From BJGV01 sp964194745 (GTDB lineage Bacteria; Pseudomonadota; Gammaproteobacteria; Burkholderiales; Nitrosomonadaceae), in the NCBI GenBank assembly GCA_965248035.1, contig OZ252054.1:1426001-1490000 (forward strand): DNA of 64,000 nucleotides. Reading direction: 5' to 3'. Under the pieces are notes generated by a model. It made no database searches. It had not been told where the DNA came from and was given only the letters and a program-made list of their open reading frames with translations. Positions 47,374-56,543 of this stretch are shown here, piece after piece. Every line of letters starts with the position of its first letter. The first letter of the stretch is position 1. The position numbers and the translations under genes were made by a program.

Positions 47374-49593
47374 CTAGGATGCCGGATTTTTCCCAGCGGT
47401 TGTCGTATCTTTCTTTTTACAAGAGACGAGGCTTAATGGACTGGAGGCCACATTTTTATCATCCGTTACTGTCAATGTACCTGTTCTGTTCGGCTGATTT
47501 GCTAGGATTTTCTTGGCATCAAATTTAACTTGAAAAATTCCAGTGCTTGTAAACTTTTCATTTTCATCGCCCTTGTTCTCATATATCAGATTCTCATTTA
47601 TCAGATCTCCCTTTATCCCATCTATAAAGAATTTTATCTTCTCCAATTCAGGATTACCCTTCTTAAGTTCTCCGATTTTAGGATCAATATGAAAAAGTTG
47701 TACGACAATATTCACATCACCACAAGCAGGAATCCTTATTGGGGACGTCCGCACAATGGCCAAATGATCTTCTCTTGTAGTTGCAGCTAAGGAAAATGTA
47801 GATTTACAAATTGCCTTCCCTTTTTCATCAATAGAGCGTACTCCATTAAAGGGTATGGCCAAAGTATCGGACCCATTTTGACTCCACACTGTTAAGGGAA
47901 TATGCTGTTCAAACCCTCCAATGTCGTTCAAGGTGTTTTTGGTATTTAGCATTTGGGCAATATTAAAGGTAACCTTTACTCCCTCCATGTCCGGAAGGAC
48001 ATGGAGGTTTTCGCCTTCTGTACCAGCTAAAAATACTCGGGTACCGCGCCAGATATTGGATCCTAATATTTTCAAAGTTACTTTGTCTTCACAGGCCGTT
48101 AAATAGTACGGTTCTACTTCGCGAATATCAAGCAACTCTTGCGAATTGCCATAAATTTTCTTGGACAAATGATTAGTTAGCGAGTCCCAATCGGCTGTCC
48201 TCTGTGGTAGGGGGCGCCAAAACTCATCAATAACACCACCGTGATCTGTTTTTTCCACTTCACGTATCATGGCTCCCGAGTTCTTCCAATTCCCGATCCA
48301 GGCTTTTTGAACTGTAATCCTCACCCCGGGACACCAGCCAGGGATGGAAAGATCTGCCGCTACATTATGATGCTCGGGAGAATGAATGAGTTGAATTTCA
48401 CGTGTGGCAGGGTTTAATCGTGCCCGAGGCCCAAAAACCCAGCCAATTTGTGGAAGTTGTTGTTGGCCAGATTCATCTAACTTGCACACGCGTGGCATTT
48501 TTGAATAAGACTGTTCACAAAACTTTGCCTGTTTGGCAGATGAACTATCTCGCGAAGCAAAACCCACTACAATAGGATTGGTTTCCAAGGCTTCTACAGC
48601 AGCCGCCACACGGTCAAATGAAGCAAAATCTCCACCTCCTTTTGCACCTTTGGTAAGAGCTGTTGCGGCTAGTGAGAAGGCGGTTTCCATAGAGCTAACG
48701 CTCTTTGCAGAGGTGGAACTAACCTGATCTTGTCTGGCAGGCATGATGGAATAAGAATAAGCGTTTCCCTTAGCAATCCATTTTTGATTAACTAGGTGCT
48801 TTTTAAATTCTTTAGGAACCAGGCTTTGATTCGAGTTCTCAGTAGAGACAGATGTAAATAATCGCATTAAATTCTTCTGAACGTAATGATTTTCGAACTC
48901 TTCGGACTTATATAAATCTTTTACAAAATCGGTTTTTCGATTTTTCTCAGTTTCATCCTCTTCCTTCTTTTCTTCCTTAAAGAATTTATTAAGTATTTTA
49001 TTAAGCGCTTCCTTGTTTGTACTTTTAGGAGGAATAATAATAGGACTACCCAAATCAATTCTCAGTTTTGAAAATGCCATTCTATTATGTGTTTCCACCA
49101 TATCTTTATATTTGTCTGGAATGATTGGGGGAATAGGGAGGATGATTTTACATTCCTTGCCATTTTTCATTAGGACAGGTATCACTTTTAAAGTGAACAA
49201 CGCGACACTACTCTTACTACTCATAAAACTTGAGTAACCCCTTGCTGGTCTTGGACAACCTCTGCGAGCCTCATGCAAAGGTTGATTCAACCTGAAAGCC
49301 ATATGGTCCAGCCATAGCAAATAAATTTTTTGGAATTTTTCTTCATCGAGTTTAGGTGGAGAAAACGTGAAACGAAGAATCCCCATTTTGTCCTTATCTT
49401 TTCCGGGGAATACACCTACTTTCACTTGAAAGCGATATATAGAGTTTCCATTTGAAGAGTGCAGGTCATCAAGATTGACCTCCGCACGGGCTTGACGGAG
49501 CAAGGAACGGTAGGCTTGTAATCCACGAAATTGTTCGATAGGTGAAAGGCTGCCTTTCTTTTCGACTTTTACACGAGTAAGCGTTTTGTTCAA
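47374..49593 (-). CDS. large uncharacterised protein (739 aa), probably truncated by TAG
   Basis: No domain recognised with certainty. A charged region lies at ~200-225. A conserved-looking centre runs from ~300 to 440: AFSLAATALTKGAKGGGDFA, IGWVFGPRARLNPATREIQL, HHNVAADLSIPGWCPGVRIT, QKAWIGNWK. The C-terminal part is beta-rich (YYLTACEDKVTLKILGSNIW RGTRVFLAGTEG) and resembles IPT/Ig-like folds. The start is TTG 49593 with AGAGAGG upstream, 8 bases after the lipoprotein stop, so the two form an operon. The frame continues after the TAG to 46621. Probably exported or periplasmic-facing with the lipoprotein, but no signal peptide is evident. Confidence 0.65.
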   Translation of the reverse strand: MNKTLTRVKVEKKGSLSPIEQFRGLQAYRSLLRQARAEVNLDDLHSSNGNSIYRFQVKVGVFPGKDKDKMGILRFTFSPPKLDEEKFQKIYLLWLDHMAFRLNQPLHEARRGCPRPARGYSSFMSSKSSVALFTLKVIPVLMKNGKECKIILPIPPIIPDKYKDMVETHNRMAFSKLRIDLGSPIIIPPKSTNKEALNKILNKFFKEEKKEEDETEKNRKTDFVKDLYKSEEFENHYVQKNLMRLFTSVSTENSNQSLVPKEFKKHLVNQKWIAKGNAYSYSIMPARQDQVSSTSAKSVSSMETAFSLAATALTKGAKGGGDFASFDRVAAAVEALETNPIVVGFASRDSSSAKQAKFCEQSYSKMPRVCKLDESGQQQLPQIGWVFGPRARLNPATREIQLIHSPEHHNVAADLSIPGWCPGVRITVQKAWIGNWKNSGAMIREVEKTDHGGVIDEFWRPLPQRTADWDSLTNHLSKKIYGNSQELLDIREVEPYYLTACEDKVTLKILGSNIWRGTRVFLAGTEGENLHVLPDMEGVKVTFNIAQMLNTKNTLNDIGGFEQHIPLTVWSQNGSDTLAIPFNGVRSIDEKGKAICKSTFSLAATTREDHLAIVRTSPIRIPACGDVNIVVQLFHIDPKIGELKKGNPELEKIKFFIDGIKGDLINENLIYENKGDENEKFTSTGIFQVKFDAKKILANQPNRTGTLTVTDDKNVASSPLSLVSCKKKDTTTAGKNPAS

Positions 49594-49601
49594 ATCCTCT
49601 C

Positions 49602-50024
49602 TTAATTTGTCGAGTCTGGCTTGACCGAAGCATATGGATCGTCGCTAGGTTGATTCGACGCATCAGCGTTTTCTGTTTTGATATTTTTGCTAAGTTTTGG
49701 GTCCATAGCTACATGGGCACGGGCTATTACCGCGGACACTGCTTCTAAATTGCGTAGTATTTGTGGCTCAGAGAAATTTTTGAGAAACAAAGGGTCTCTT
49801 GAAGCTTCTAATAAATCATCCAGTAGTTTGATTTCTTCCAGACGATCATTTATGAGGGATTCTCGGGAATAAATTTGGGGATCGCTGATGGTAATAGCAG
49901 CGGGTTGTTGAATAGGACCCTCATTGAATTCCGTTACGGAAATTGAATAAGGCATTAATGTATTACAGCCTGAAATACTCATTAAAGTAATGGCGGCAAC
50001 ACACACTCCCCAAATTTTTAACAT
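49602..50024 (-). CDS. lipoprotein, partner of the large protein
   Basis: Signal peptide with lipobox (AAITLMSISGC), then a 120-residue polar, helical domain (ESLINDRLEEIKLLDDLLEA, LRNLEAVSAVIARAHVA) and a disordered acidic tail. Unrecognised. First gene of a two-gene operon with the 739-residue protein; the truncated membrane patatin lies downstream on the same strand. About 310 A/T-rich bases separate it from the histidine phosphatase. Confidence 0.72.
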   Translation of the reverse strand: MLKIWGVCVAAITLMSISGCNTLMPYSISVTEFNEGPIQQPAAITISDPQIYSRESLINDRLEEIKLLDDLLEASRDPLFLKNFSEPQILRNLEAVSAVIARAHVAMDPKLSKNIKTENADASNQPSDDPYASVKPDSTN

Positions 50025-50335
50025 ATCTTCATGTTTCCTTTTCTTTATTGTTGTTTATATATCGTATCGATATGTCAGTACGATTGAAGATAATTATTAA
50101 GCTAGGAATACGAATAATATCCAATCTATCAATTTATAACAATTAAATTTACAAAGAAGAAAAAACCTTGATAGCCTGTTTTTAATTAAACTGTATTCTC
50201 AGATTTTCTGTCTAAAATATTTTTCGCTAGAATTGTAGAAAAGTAAGAGAGTAGGTTCTACATTGATAAGGGGCTAGGTTTATCTAAGACTAGGCATATC
50301 CAGCAATTTTGGGAATAATATTTTTGCTTGGGTTT

Positions 50336-50944
50336 TTATGTTTCTCCGTAGCGTTCCATTTCGTAACACGTTTTACCAATGCTTTTAATCCTTACTACGT
50401 TTTGCTCGGGATTGTATCGTTTTCCGTAGCGTTGCATTTCGGAACACGTTTTACCATCACTTTCAATCGTTACTACGTATAGCCTGTCGAACTCGTTATC
50501 AACGTCGATCTTGCCGGGCCCCGGGATACCGCCCAGCAATGCAACCAACTCAGGCAAGGTACCGCTATGGGCCACTACTAAATTACGACCACCACTTCTG
50601 CGCAATGTATCGATCAGTTCCTCTGGTTTATCACGTACATAAAAGTTCAAATCTAGATCGAACTCTTCGGCGGTCGGTTCGGCTGTTTTTTTAGTTCGGA
50701 CATAATCCCTCGTAATGTATATATCGATATTTGGACTACTGAAAATTTCGGCGAGTATTCTAGCCCTTTCCTGGCCAGCTTCAGTTAGTGGTCTGCTCTT
50801 ATCCTTTCCTTTCCATTTTTTATCTGTGTCTTTTTCTGCATGGCGTACGAGGAATACTACAAGAGGCTCTGCTCCCTGTGCAGGTGAAAATCCGGGTAGG
50901 ATGATCGATAAAATTAAAATAGTTGAACTTAATGCCTTCTTCAT
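50336..50944 (-). CDS. periplasmic histidine phosphatase family protein
   Basis: Phosphoglycerate-mutase-like histidine phosphatase. Signal peptide MKKALSSTILILSIILPGFS, catalytic VVFLVRHAEKD (RH), second His in LVVAHSGTLPELVALLGG. AGGAGG lies 8 bases before the ATG at 50944. The C-terminus carries a diverged 26-residue duplication (VVTIESDGKTCSEMQRYGKR / VVRIKSIGKTCYEMERYGE). Substrate unknown. Confidence 0.86.
   Translation of the reverse strand: MKKALSSTILILSIILPGFSPAQGAEPLVVFLVRHAEKDTDKKWKGKDKSRPLTEAGQERARILAEIFSSPNIDIYITRDYVRTKKTAEPTAEEFDLDLNFYVRDKPEELIDTLRRSGGRNLVVAHSGTLPELVALLGGIPGPGKIDVDNEFDRLYVVTIESDGKTCSEMQRYGKRYNPEQNVVRIKSIGKTCYEMERYGET
50341..50478. repeat. 78-bp diverged tandem duplication in the phosphatase 3' end
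   Basis: 50341-50400 aligns with 50419-50478 (TCCGTAGCGTT-CATTTCG-AACACG...), period 78, keeping the frame and adding 26 residues. Confidence 0.85.
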
Positions 50945-51036
50945 AATTAAACCTCCTTCTCCTTTGTAGGTATAGTATCTAACCGGCAATTACAAGTTTC
51001 CTGTATATCTACTATACGTATGGACAAACAGCAAAA

Positions 51037-51067
51037 AATGTCTGCTTTGTGCCAAAAGCAGACATTC
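51037..51067. repeat. palindromic repeat unit
   Basis: AATGTCTGCTTT GTGCC AAAAGCAGACATTC: arms pair over 11-12 bases. Lies between the divergent phosphatase and PIN-domain genes. Confidence 0.85.
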
Positions 51068-51186
51068 AGGATTTTTTAACTTTGGCATATTAAATACTTG
51101 TTGTAGAGAATTGCCGCTATCATGGTTTTCTATAATCTATAGACAGATAAGAATCTACTTAATACACTACTGTCGATAAGAAAAAA

Positions 51187-51861
51187 ATGAGGGTAATGTT
51201 GATAACAAACTATATTTTAATTGACTTCGAAAATGTTCAACCAAAAGATCTCTCTGTTTTTGATGCCGAACATTTTAAGATTATTGTCTTCGTCGGAGCA
51301 AACCAGAAAAAAGTTCCTATTGAACTAGAAAAAGCATTACAGCCCTTTGGTAGCAAAGCTGAATACATTCAGATTACAGGTAGCGGATCTAACGCTCTTG
51401 ATTTTCATATAGCATTCTATATCGGTTGGCTCGTAAAACAAGATTCGTCTGCACATTTTTATATTATCTCCAAAGACAAAGGATTCGATCCACTGATTAG
51501 ACACCTCAAGGCTAAGGGAATACCTGTTACGAGATTGCTAGGTGTCAGTAATCGCCCATTGGTAAATCCTAAAAATAAGATAATGCCTGTTGCGCAACTA
51601 CGTGATGACAACAATATCCCATTGGTGAAGTCTACAAATAAGAAGTCATCTTCGGAGAAAATCGAAATAATTATTGAAAACTTTCAGCAGCGTGGTTCGG
51701 CAAAGCCTCGAACCGTCAAGACACTTTCAAGTACCATTAATTCATTATTTCCAAAAAAATTATCGGACAAAGAATTAACTATATTGATCAATGCACTAAA
51801 GAACAAAAAATTTCTTACAGTAAGTGACGCAAATAAGGTCTCATATACTGTTAAGGAATAA
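51187..51861 (+). CDS. PIN/NYN-like domain protein
   Basis: N-terminal NYILIDFENVQPKDLSVF with the conserved Asp-Glu-Asn of PIN/NYN nucleases, VFVGANQKKVPIELEKALQP, YIQITGSGSNALDFHIAFYI with a second acidic Asp, and FYIISKDKGFDPLIRHLKAKG with the third. The C-terminal ~80 residues form a separate basic helical domain. Probably a metal-dependent RNase. A second ATG at 51196 is a possible start. Alone between two palindromic repeats. Confidence 0.82.
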   Translation: MRVMLITNYILIDFENVQPKDLSVFDAEHFKIIVFVGANQKKVPIELEKALQPFGSKAEYIQITGSGSNALDFHIAFYIGWLVKQDSSAHFYIISKDKGFDPLIRHLKAKGIPVTRLLGVSNRPLVNPKNKIMPVAQLRDDNNIPLVKSTNKKSSSEKIEIIIENFQQRGSAKPRTVKTLSSTINSLFPKKLSDKELTILINALKNKKFLTVSDANKVSYTVKE

Positions 51862-51939
51862 TTTCCAGTCCTTTTATAATGTAAGTATTAGCTACTGCTG
51901 GAAGCTATGTACAACTAGTCAAAAAAGCTACCGTTTTTT

Positions 51940-51971
51940 GAACGTCTGCTTTGTGCCAAAAGCAGACGTTC
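51940..51971. repeat. palindromic repeat unit
   Basis: GAACGTCTGCTTT GTGCCA AAAGCAGACGTTC, perfectly matched 13-base arms. Just after the PIN-domain gene; could act as a bidirectional terminator. Confidence 0.9.
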
Positions 51972-52065
51972 AATCTTTATTCAGTTTTGTGCCGCAAACA
52001 TAGCAATCGTCTTCTGGAAAATGCCACATCTTTGGAATGTCTTCCCTAAATATTTGCACCTTTCT

Positions 52066-52257
52066 TCATTCTGGGTTTGGGCACCTCAGCGTTAATGAAT
52101 AGTATGCAAAATAAAATAGGACCGCCATTCCAAGCCAAAAAACCCAGCTACTATCGGATAAATCATCAGAATCTGAGTAGAAAAATACTTGATTAATAAA
52201 TCCTAAAAATATACCCGAAATTATCAGAGCTAGTAATTTCTTTTTATGATAGCTCAT
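52066..52257 (-). CDS. small two-helix membrane protein, hypothetical
   Basis: 63 residues: KKKLLALIISGIFLGFINQV and SSWVFWLGMAVLFYFAYYSL are two predicted membrane helices joined by a short acidic loop (SDSDDLSDS). Unrecognised. Flanked by palindromic repeats. Confidence 0.55.
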   Translation of the reverse strand: MSYHKKKLLALIISGIFLGFINQVFFYSDSDDLSDSSWVFWLGMAVLFYFAYYSLTLRCPNPE

Positions 52258-52349
52258 TACTATTTACATCCATCCTTATTAATTGTGACTAAGCTAATAC
52301 ATATATTACGGATATTTGAGGTGGAATACTGAGGATATGGCTTGTCTTC

Positions 52350-52379
52350 GAACGTCTGCTTTGTGCCAAGCGGACATTC
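52350..52379. repeat. palindromic repeat unit
   Basis: GAACGTCTGCTTT GTGCC AAGCGGACATTC; right arm one A shorter and with two compensable differences. Next to the lipoprotein 3' end. Confidence 0.85.
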
Positions 52380-52398
52380 AGATTTGTCTACGTACATT

Positions 52399-52962
52399 TT
52401 ATTCTGGCATGCTTACTGAGGGTTCATCAGAGTTAATATACTTAAAGTAAGAAACTAGCTTACTTTTACTGTCAAATGAAGATCTCTCAGAAATAATCTT
52501 ATAGTCATATCCAAAATCAAAATCGGACAACATAAATATAAATGATGGAGTTTCTGATGTGACTATCCAGTCACAGGCAAAATATCTAATTTGACCTGCT
52601 TTTATATTGAGTGTTCTTTTATCCGTAAGAGTTGTACCTAATTCAAATATAGTAGCTATAGTTGCCTCCCAATAGACTTCATAAACTCCTGGCAACAGGT
52701 CAACAGCAAAGTGCTCTAAATAAGCTGTGGAGCCGACTTTTAGATTATCAATGTAAACAGGCCCAATGTTATGTGGATATTTCAAATTAATGCTAAAAAT
52801 AGATTCTGGATCAGTTCCACTTCCCATACTTTTACCTGCGGTGAAATAAAGACGTGCCCAGCCTTTTTCAAGTGGCGGAATATTTGTGTATTCTGGTCGG
52901 GGTGGTGGGATTGATTCGCACCCCGATAAAATTAACACTATTAATAGTATGACTTTTTTCAT
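52399..52962 (-). CDS. DUF2846-like lipoprotein
   Basis: Signal peptide with lipobox VLILSGC, a Pro-rich stretch, then a single beta-rich domain: GWARLYFTAGKSMGSGTD, PVYIDNLKVGSTAYLEHFAV, LLPGVYEVYWEATIA, LNIKAGQIRYFACDW. The pattern (residue-name-free 'xVYIDGxxVG...PGxYxV' ) is that of DUF2846-type lipoproteins. 187 residues. Unknown function; single gene. Confidence 0.72.
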   Translation of the reverse strand: MKKVILLIVLILSGCESIPPPRPEYTNIPPLEKGWARLYFTAGKSMGSGTDPESIFSINLKYPHNIGPVYIDNLKVGSTAYLEHFAVDLLPGVYEVYWEATIATIFELGTTLTDKRTLNIKAGQIRYFACDWIVTSETPSFIFMLSDFDFGYDYKIISERSSFDSKSKLVSYFKYINSDEPSVSMPE

Positions 52963-53067
52963 GTCACCCCCTCCTAAAACCTGTGGAGTTAGTTACCAAC
53001 ATAGCATAAAGATGGTTACTGATGGGTTACAGGTAACTTACAACTTTACTAGGTAGGTGGTTTTTCT

Positions 53068-53099
53068 GAATGTCTGCTTTGTGCCAAAAGTGGACATTC
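53068..53099. repeat. palindromic repeat unit
   Basis: GAATGTCTGCTTT GTGCCA AAAGTGGACATTC; ends 5 bases before the stop codon of the following minus-strand gene. Confidence 0.85.
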
Positions 53100-53103
53100 A
53101 GAG

Positions 53104-53829
53104 TTAGTTTGTAGGAGTATCGGCAGAAGTGATCAAACTGCCTAACAATGCCCGTGCTTTTTGATCAATTTCTTTCCATTGAGGCAAATACTCTAAACTA
53201 AAGGTATAAATTATAGCTAACTTATCACGATAAATAGTGTTTACCTTACAAATTGGATTAGGTGGTGGCGGCGGAAATGGGGTATTTTGCGGATCAACAC
53301 AGCGCATTTTTGTTATCTTTTTTTCAGGGTTCACATCACTAAAATATACATCAGAAAATTGAGACTTTGGATCTCTATATCTAAGCATATTTGGTGCTAC
53401 AGATGATGCAGGTAAAGGAATTAATCTTTTAAAGGCGTTGTTAAAATAATATGGCCAGTTTATACGTGGTCTGCTTATGTCAATTCTTAGACGTTTGCCC
53501 CGTCCTAATGTATCAAAATCAGCAGCATTAGATTCTTTATATGGTGCCATATCAGGCAGCAGGACTTCAACACTGATGTGATCGACTTCCCGTCTACTGG
53601 TACCATCAATTTCACCTTGTGTAGGCCTAATCCACCGACGACCAGTTGTTTTATAGTTAAAATAAGTATATAGCACGGGCACATCAAAATTAACATTTTC
53701 TAACGTTACCTGATATTTTAGTTTCTTTGCTTCTTCTACTGTTAGAGATTGACTATCTGAGCACCCAGAGCAAATAAGTGTAGAAAATATGAAAGTATAA
53801 AAATAAAAGGTGCGTGGCCTGCCTTTTAC
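53104..53829 (-). CDS. lipoprotein-like protein lacking a normal start codon
   Basis: The conventional start (GTG 53682) would begin PVLYTYFNYKTTGRRWIRPT. The same frame upstream reads VKGRPRTFYFYTFIFSTLIC SGCSDSQSLTVEEAKKLKY: a signal peptide and lipobox followed by mature protein. No ATG, GTG or TTG precedes it; the expected start position holds GTA near 53829. Body: beta-rich, with RRWIRPTQGEIDGTSRREVD and a Pro-run (FPPPPPNP). Unrecognised family. Probably a gene that lost its start codon, or starts at an internal GTG without export. Confidence 0.5.
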   Translation of the reverse strand, partial: VKGRPRTFYFYTFIFSTLICSGCSDSQSLTVEEAKKLKYQVTLENVNFDVPVLYTYFNYKTTGRRWIRPTQGEIDGTSRREVDHISVEVLLPDMAPYKESNAADFDTLGRGKRLRIDISRPRINWPYYFNNAFKRLIPLPASSVAPNMLRYRDPKSQFSDVYFSDVNPEKKITKMRCVDPQNTPFPPPPPNPICKVNTIYRDKLAIIYTFSLEYLPQWKEIDQKARALLGSLITSADTPTN

Positions 53830-53954
53830 TTTAGTTATCTGATTAAATATTGCTATACAGAATTTTAAATATTACTCTGGGTAGGATTTGCCATTTTTGG
53901 TTTGTATTTATATAACGGATTGCTTAGCTGAAACACTGAGTTGGGAATGCTCTT

Positions 53955-53986
53955 GAATGTCTGCTTTGTGCCAAAAGCGGACATTT
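53955..53986. repeat. palindromic repeat unit
   Basis: GAATGTCTGCTTT GTGCCA AAAGCGGACATTT. Upstream of the membrane-protein gene. Confidence 0.85.
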
Positions 53987-54078
53987 AACACATCACGATA
54001 CAAAACCAGCTTGGTTCTTTAAGTTGGTGGCCTTAACTGCCGTTTATATCAGTTAATAAACGGAGCGTTAAGAAAAGT

Positions 54079-54560
54079 ATGGAAGAACCTAATCTAATAT
54101 TTATAGGTATCTTTGCGGTTGTATTTATTGCCGCATTAATAATTATACCTTTCTCTTTTTTCCGCATGCTAACCGCCAAAAATAAAAAAACGTATTGGAA
54201 AAGTGTCGCATTCTTTGCTGTCCCAATAATTCTAGTTTTCGTATTAGCAGAAATTGGTGGTTTACTTCCAATAACAGACCAGATAAGTAATCCACCACCA
54301 GAATCTCCTCAGTTGGTGATGCCTTCGGCTCAATGGCTCCATTTAATCTATTTCTCTTGGTCGCTTGTTTTGCAATTTGGTTTGTTGGCGGCCATGCATT
54401 GTTAATCGCTCATAGAAGAAGAACTAATAAGAAATGGTGGCATCAACTAAACCCTCTTAACCCGCCATTTATGGACTTTAATGGAAAGGAGTGGCTGATT
54501 TTGATGTTGTTAGTAGTTGTATCTTTGGTACTAGGCACGGTTGCCTTAGACCTCAAATGA
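54079..54560 (+). pseudogene. membrane protein, hypothetical, probably frameshifted
   Basis: Frame 1 (54079-54405): two helices (FIGIFAVVFIAALIIIPFSF; SVAFFAVPIILVFVLAEIGG) then a less convincing end. Frame 2 (54333-54560): FNLFLLVACFAIWFVGGHAL, HRRRTNKKWWHQLNP, EWLILMLLVVVSLVLGTVAL. The frames overlap by 73 bases, and a one-base shift near 54335-54400 would give one four-helix protein of ~160 residues. Two separate overlapping genes are the alternative. Family unknown. Confidence 0.5.
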
Positions 54561-54619
54561 TACTTCCTTTAATATTTGTTGTAATTAGCACCCTACTTTT
54601 TCTGATATGGGAAAGAGGG

Positions 54620-54651
54620 GAACGTCCGCTTTGTGCCAAAAGCGGACGTTC
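54620..54651. repeat. palindromic repeat unit
   Basis: GAACGTCCGCTTT GTGCCA AAAGCGGACGTTC, perfect 13-base arms. Convergent position between the membrane gene and the GNAT pseudogene, as for a terminator. Confidence 0.9.
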
Positions 54652-54759
54652 GATTCTATCGCCCACACTGTTCAGTACTTGGAGGAGGTTGTGTAGAGAG
54701 CAGTGCGTCATCACGGCCCTTTCTCCTCATCGCATCTTGTAGCCAAAGCGTTGCAGCAA

Positions 54760-55905
54760 TCAGCGTACGGGGCCTACTGTTGTCAAGATCCTACGTACTA
54801 AATTGGTGGCATCGATGCTGATGCGTAAAGCAATCCACAAAGCAGACATGCGAACAGTGCGTGGGAAAAGATAGTAGAAACTCTCGTGTGAGGAGCGACC
54901 GCTAAATCGCTGTTTATACAGTGAGTCCGTACATCCTAAGTCGTAGCAATATACACGTTCGTTGGAGATCAGGTCCTCGATAACGGCCATCAAAAGATAC
55001 ATGCCGACATACTTTTTCGCCCACGACGGATCGTAGCCGATTTCCTGACCGTAGTGCACGCCTTCAAGTACGTGTCCCACCTGAAAGGCCACTGGTTTAC
55101 CGTGCACTCGTAGCAAGTAGCCACGGAACCAGCCCAGACGCGCTGTATGCTCGAAGCGATCACGAAGCACTTGTGGATCGCGAAGTCCGTCACCCTGCTG
55201 CTGGTACTGTCATGTGGTACTGGAGACGGCACATGCGTCATCCACGAAACGCGCTATATCCTCGACTCTCAGGTACTTCTCAACAATGCATTCACCGGCA
55301 CTGTCTTTTTCCAGCCGTCTCCGGGTGCGACGGATACCATATCTATTCGTGGCGCCCAGAGTGCCGAGATATTCGTCAAAGGTTTTCGGGAGGTCGATAT
55401 AGTGGTGATTGTATGGAGGACCAAAGGGCAGAATATGATAATTCCGCCTAAGCTCTTCTGAATTTCGCAGGCACTTACCCAACACGGAATCCTCCTCAAT
55501 GCCTTCCAGGAAGATTAGACCATTCCCTTCGAGAGCGCGGCGAATTGCAACCAGTCCATTCGCAACCAGCGGCTCCTCATCCGTACGCAGCATACGTATG
55601 ACGTGCCGTGTCACAGGGACCGATGCTAGTACCATTGGGCCTAGAGTAAACTGCAAGGTACCGTTATGCACGAAACAGGCTATTAGCGCGTCCCAGCCCC
55701 GAGGACCAGTGTGCATAAAAGCCTTCACGCGTTGATCAGCGCGAAAACAGTGAAGCCACATCCAGCGAGGTAACGACTCAATGTTTCCAGGAATTATGTG
55801 TGATCCCACTGCTGCAGCTGTCTCTGCTTGCGTTGCGTCTTCGAAGCTGGTTATCGGGCATAAGTGCCAATTACCACCGAGGCTTGTGGAAGTCATTGTA
55901 CCCAT
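54760..55905 (-). pseudogene. FemAB/GNAT-like acyltransferase with TGA replacing Trp
   Basis: One frame with a single TGA at 55210-55212. Upstream part: NGLIFLEGIEEDSVLGKCLR, TFDEYLGTLGATNRYGIRRT RRRLEKDSAGECIVEKYL; downstream QYQQQGDGLRDPQVLRDRFE, LGWFRGYLLRVHGKPVAFQV GHVLEGVHYGQEIGYD and YDLGCTDSLYKQRFS. It is a FemAB-like GNAT related in style to the polysaccharide acetyltransferase at 15760. The stop follows SSTT where Trp is expected (TTWQY), so TGG to TGA. GC content is higher than in the neighbours. Confidence 0.82.
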
Positions 55906-56363
55906 ATTAAGATTTAACGCCCAAGCATAGTACGAAAGCGTGAATATAAATAGAAACCGTTATCCATGAAGAATGGTATTGGGTCTCGTAGTGAGAATAT
56001 GTAATATCTTGTTCTAAGGTGCATAGAAGTCATTTGAGTGATTTGTTTAATTTGACAACTTGCAATGTGAAGAAAAATGTCGACCTGAAGATTTTCCTGG
56101 GAACTTTCTCGATATCATTTTTCATATTGATGTGGTGATTTAACCTAAGTATGGTTTGTCGTTTGGAGCGCCATGTTTGTATGCACATAAACGGCATATT
56201 CTACAAATACATTACCATTAGTATTGCAAGTATAATAAACATATCCTCAAATCCCCAGTACAAAGAATTACGTCAAGACCGATTCTCAATCATGGGTCAT
56301 CCTAATTTCAACTGGAATTTCTAATAAACTCGTCTTTTTCTGCTCGTATTCAGCATCATTTCT

Positions 56364-56395
56364 GAACGTCCACTTTTGACACAAAGCAGACACTC
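56364..56395. repeat. palindromic repeat unit, inverted orientation
   Basis: GAACGTCCACTTTTGACACA AAGCAGACACTC; loop TTGACAC is the complement-side variant of GTGCCAA. Confidence 0.75.
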
Positions 56396-56543
56396 AGCCG
56401 AGTAGAAAAATATGCGTTCTTTTCCAACAAAGGGGAGTAGGTGGGGGTAATCCTAGTCTGGAACTGGCCCCGTTATCAATGGAATACTTACCTCCTTTCC
56501 CTAATTTTGGCGAAAAAATTTCCAGAAGGAGAAGAATCTGTGG

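Noticed and set aside
51037..54651. Palindromes between genes taken as integron attC sites
   Set aside because: No GTTRRRY/RYYYAAC core sites, units are too short and nearly perfect palindromes, genes lie in both orientations and there is no integron integrase.
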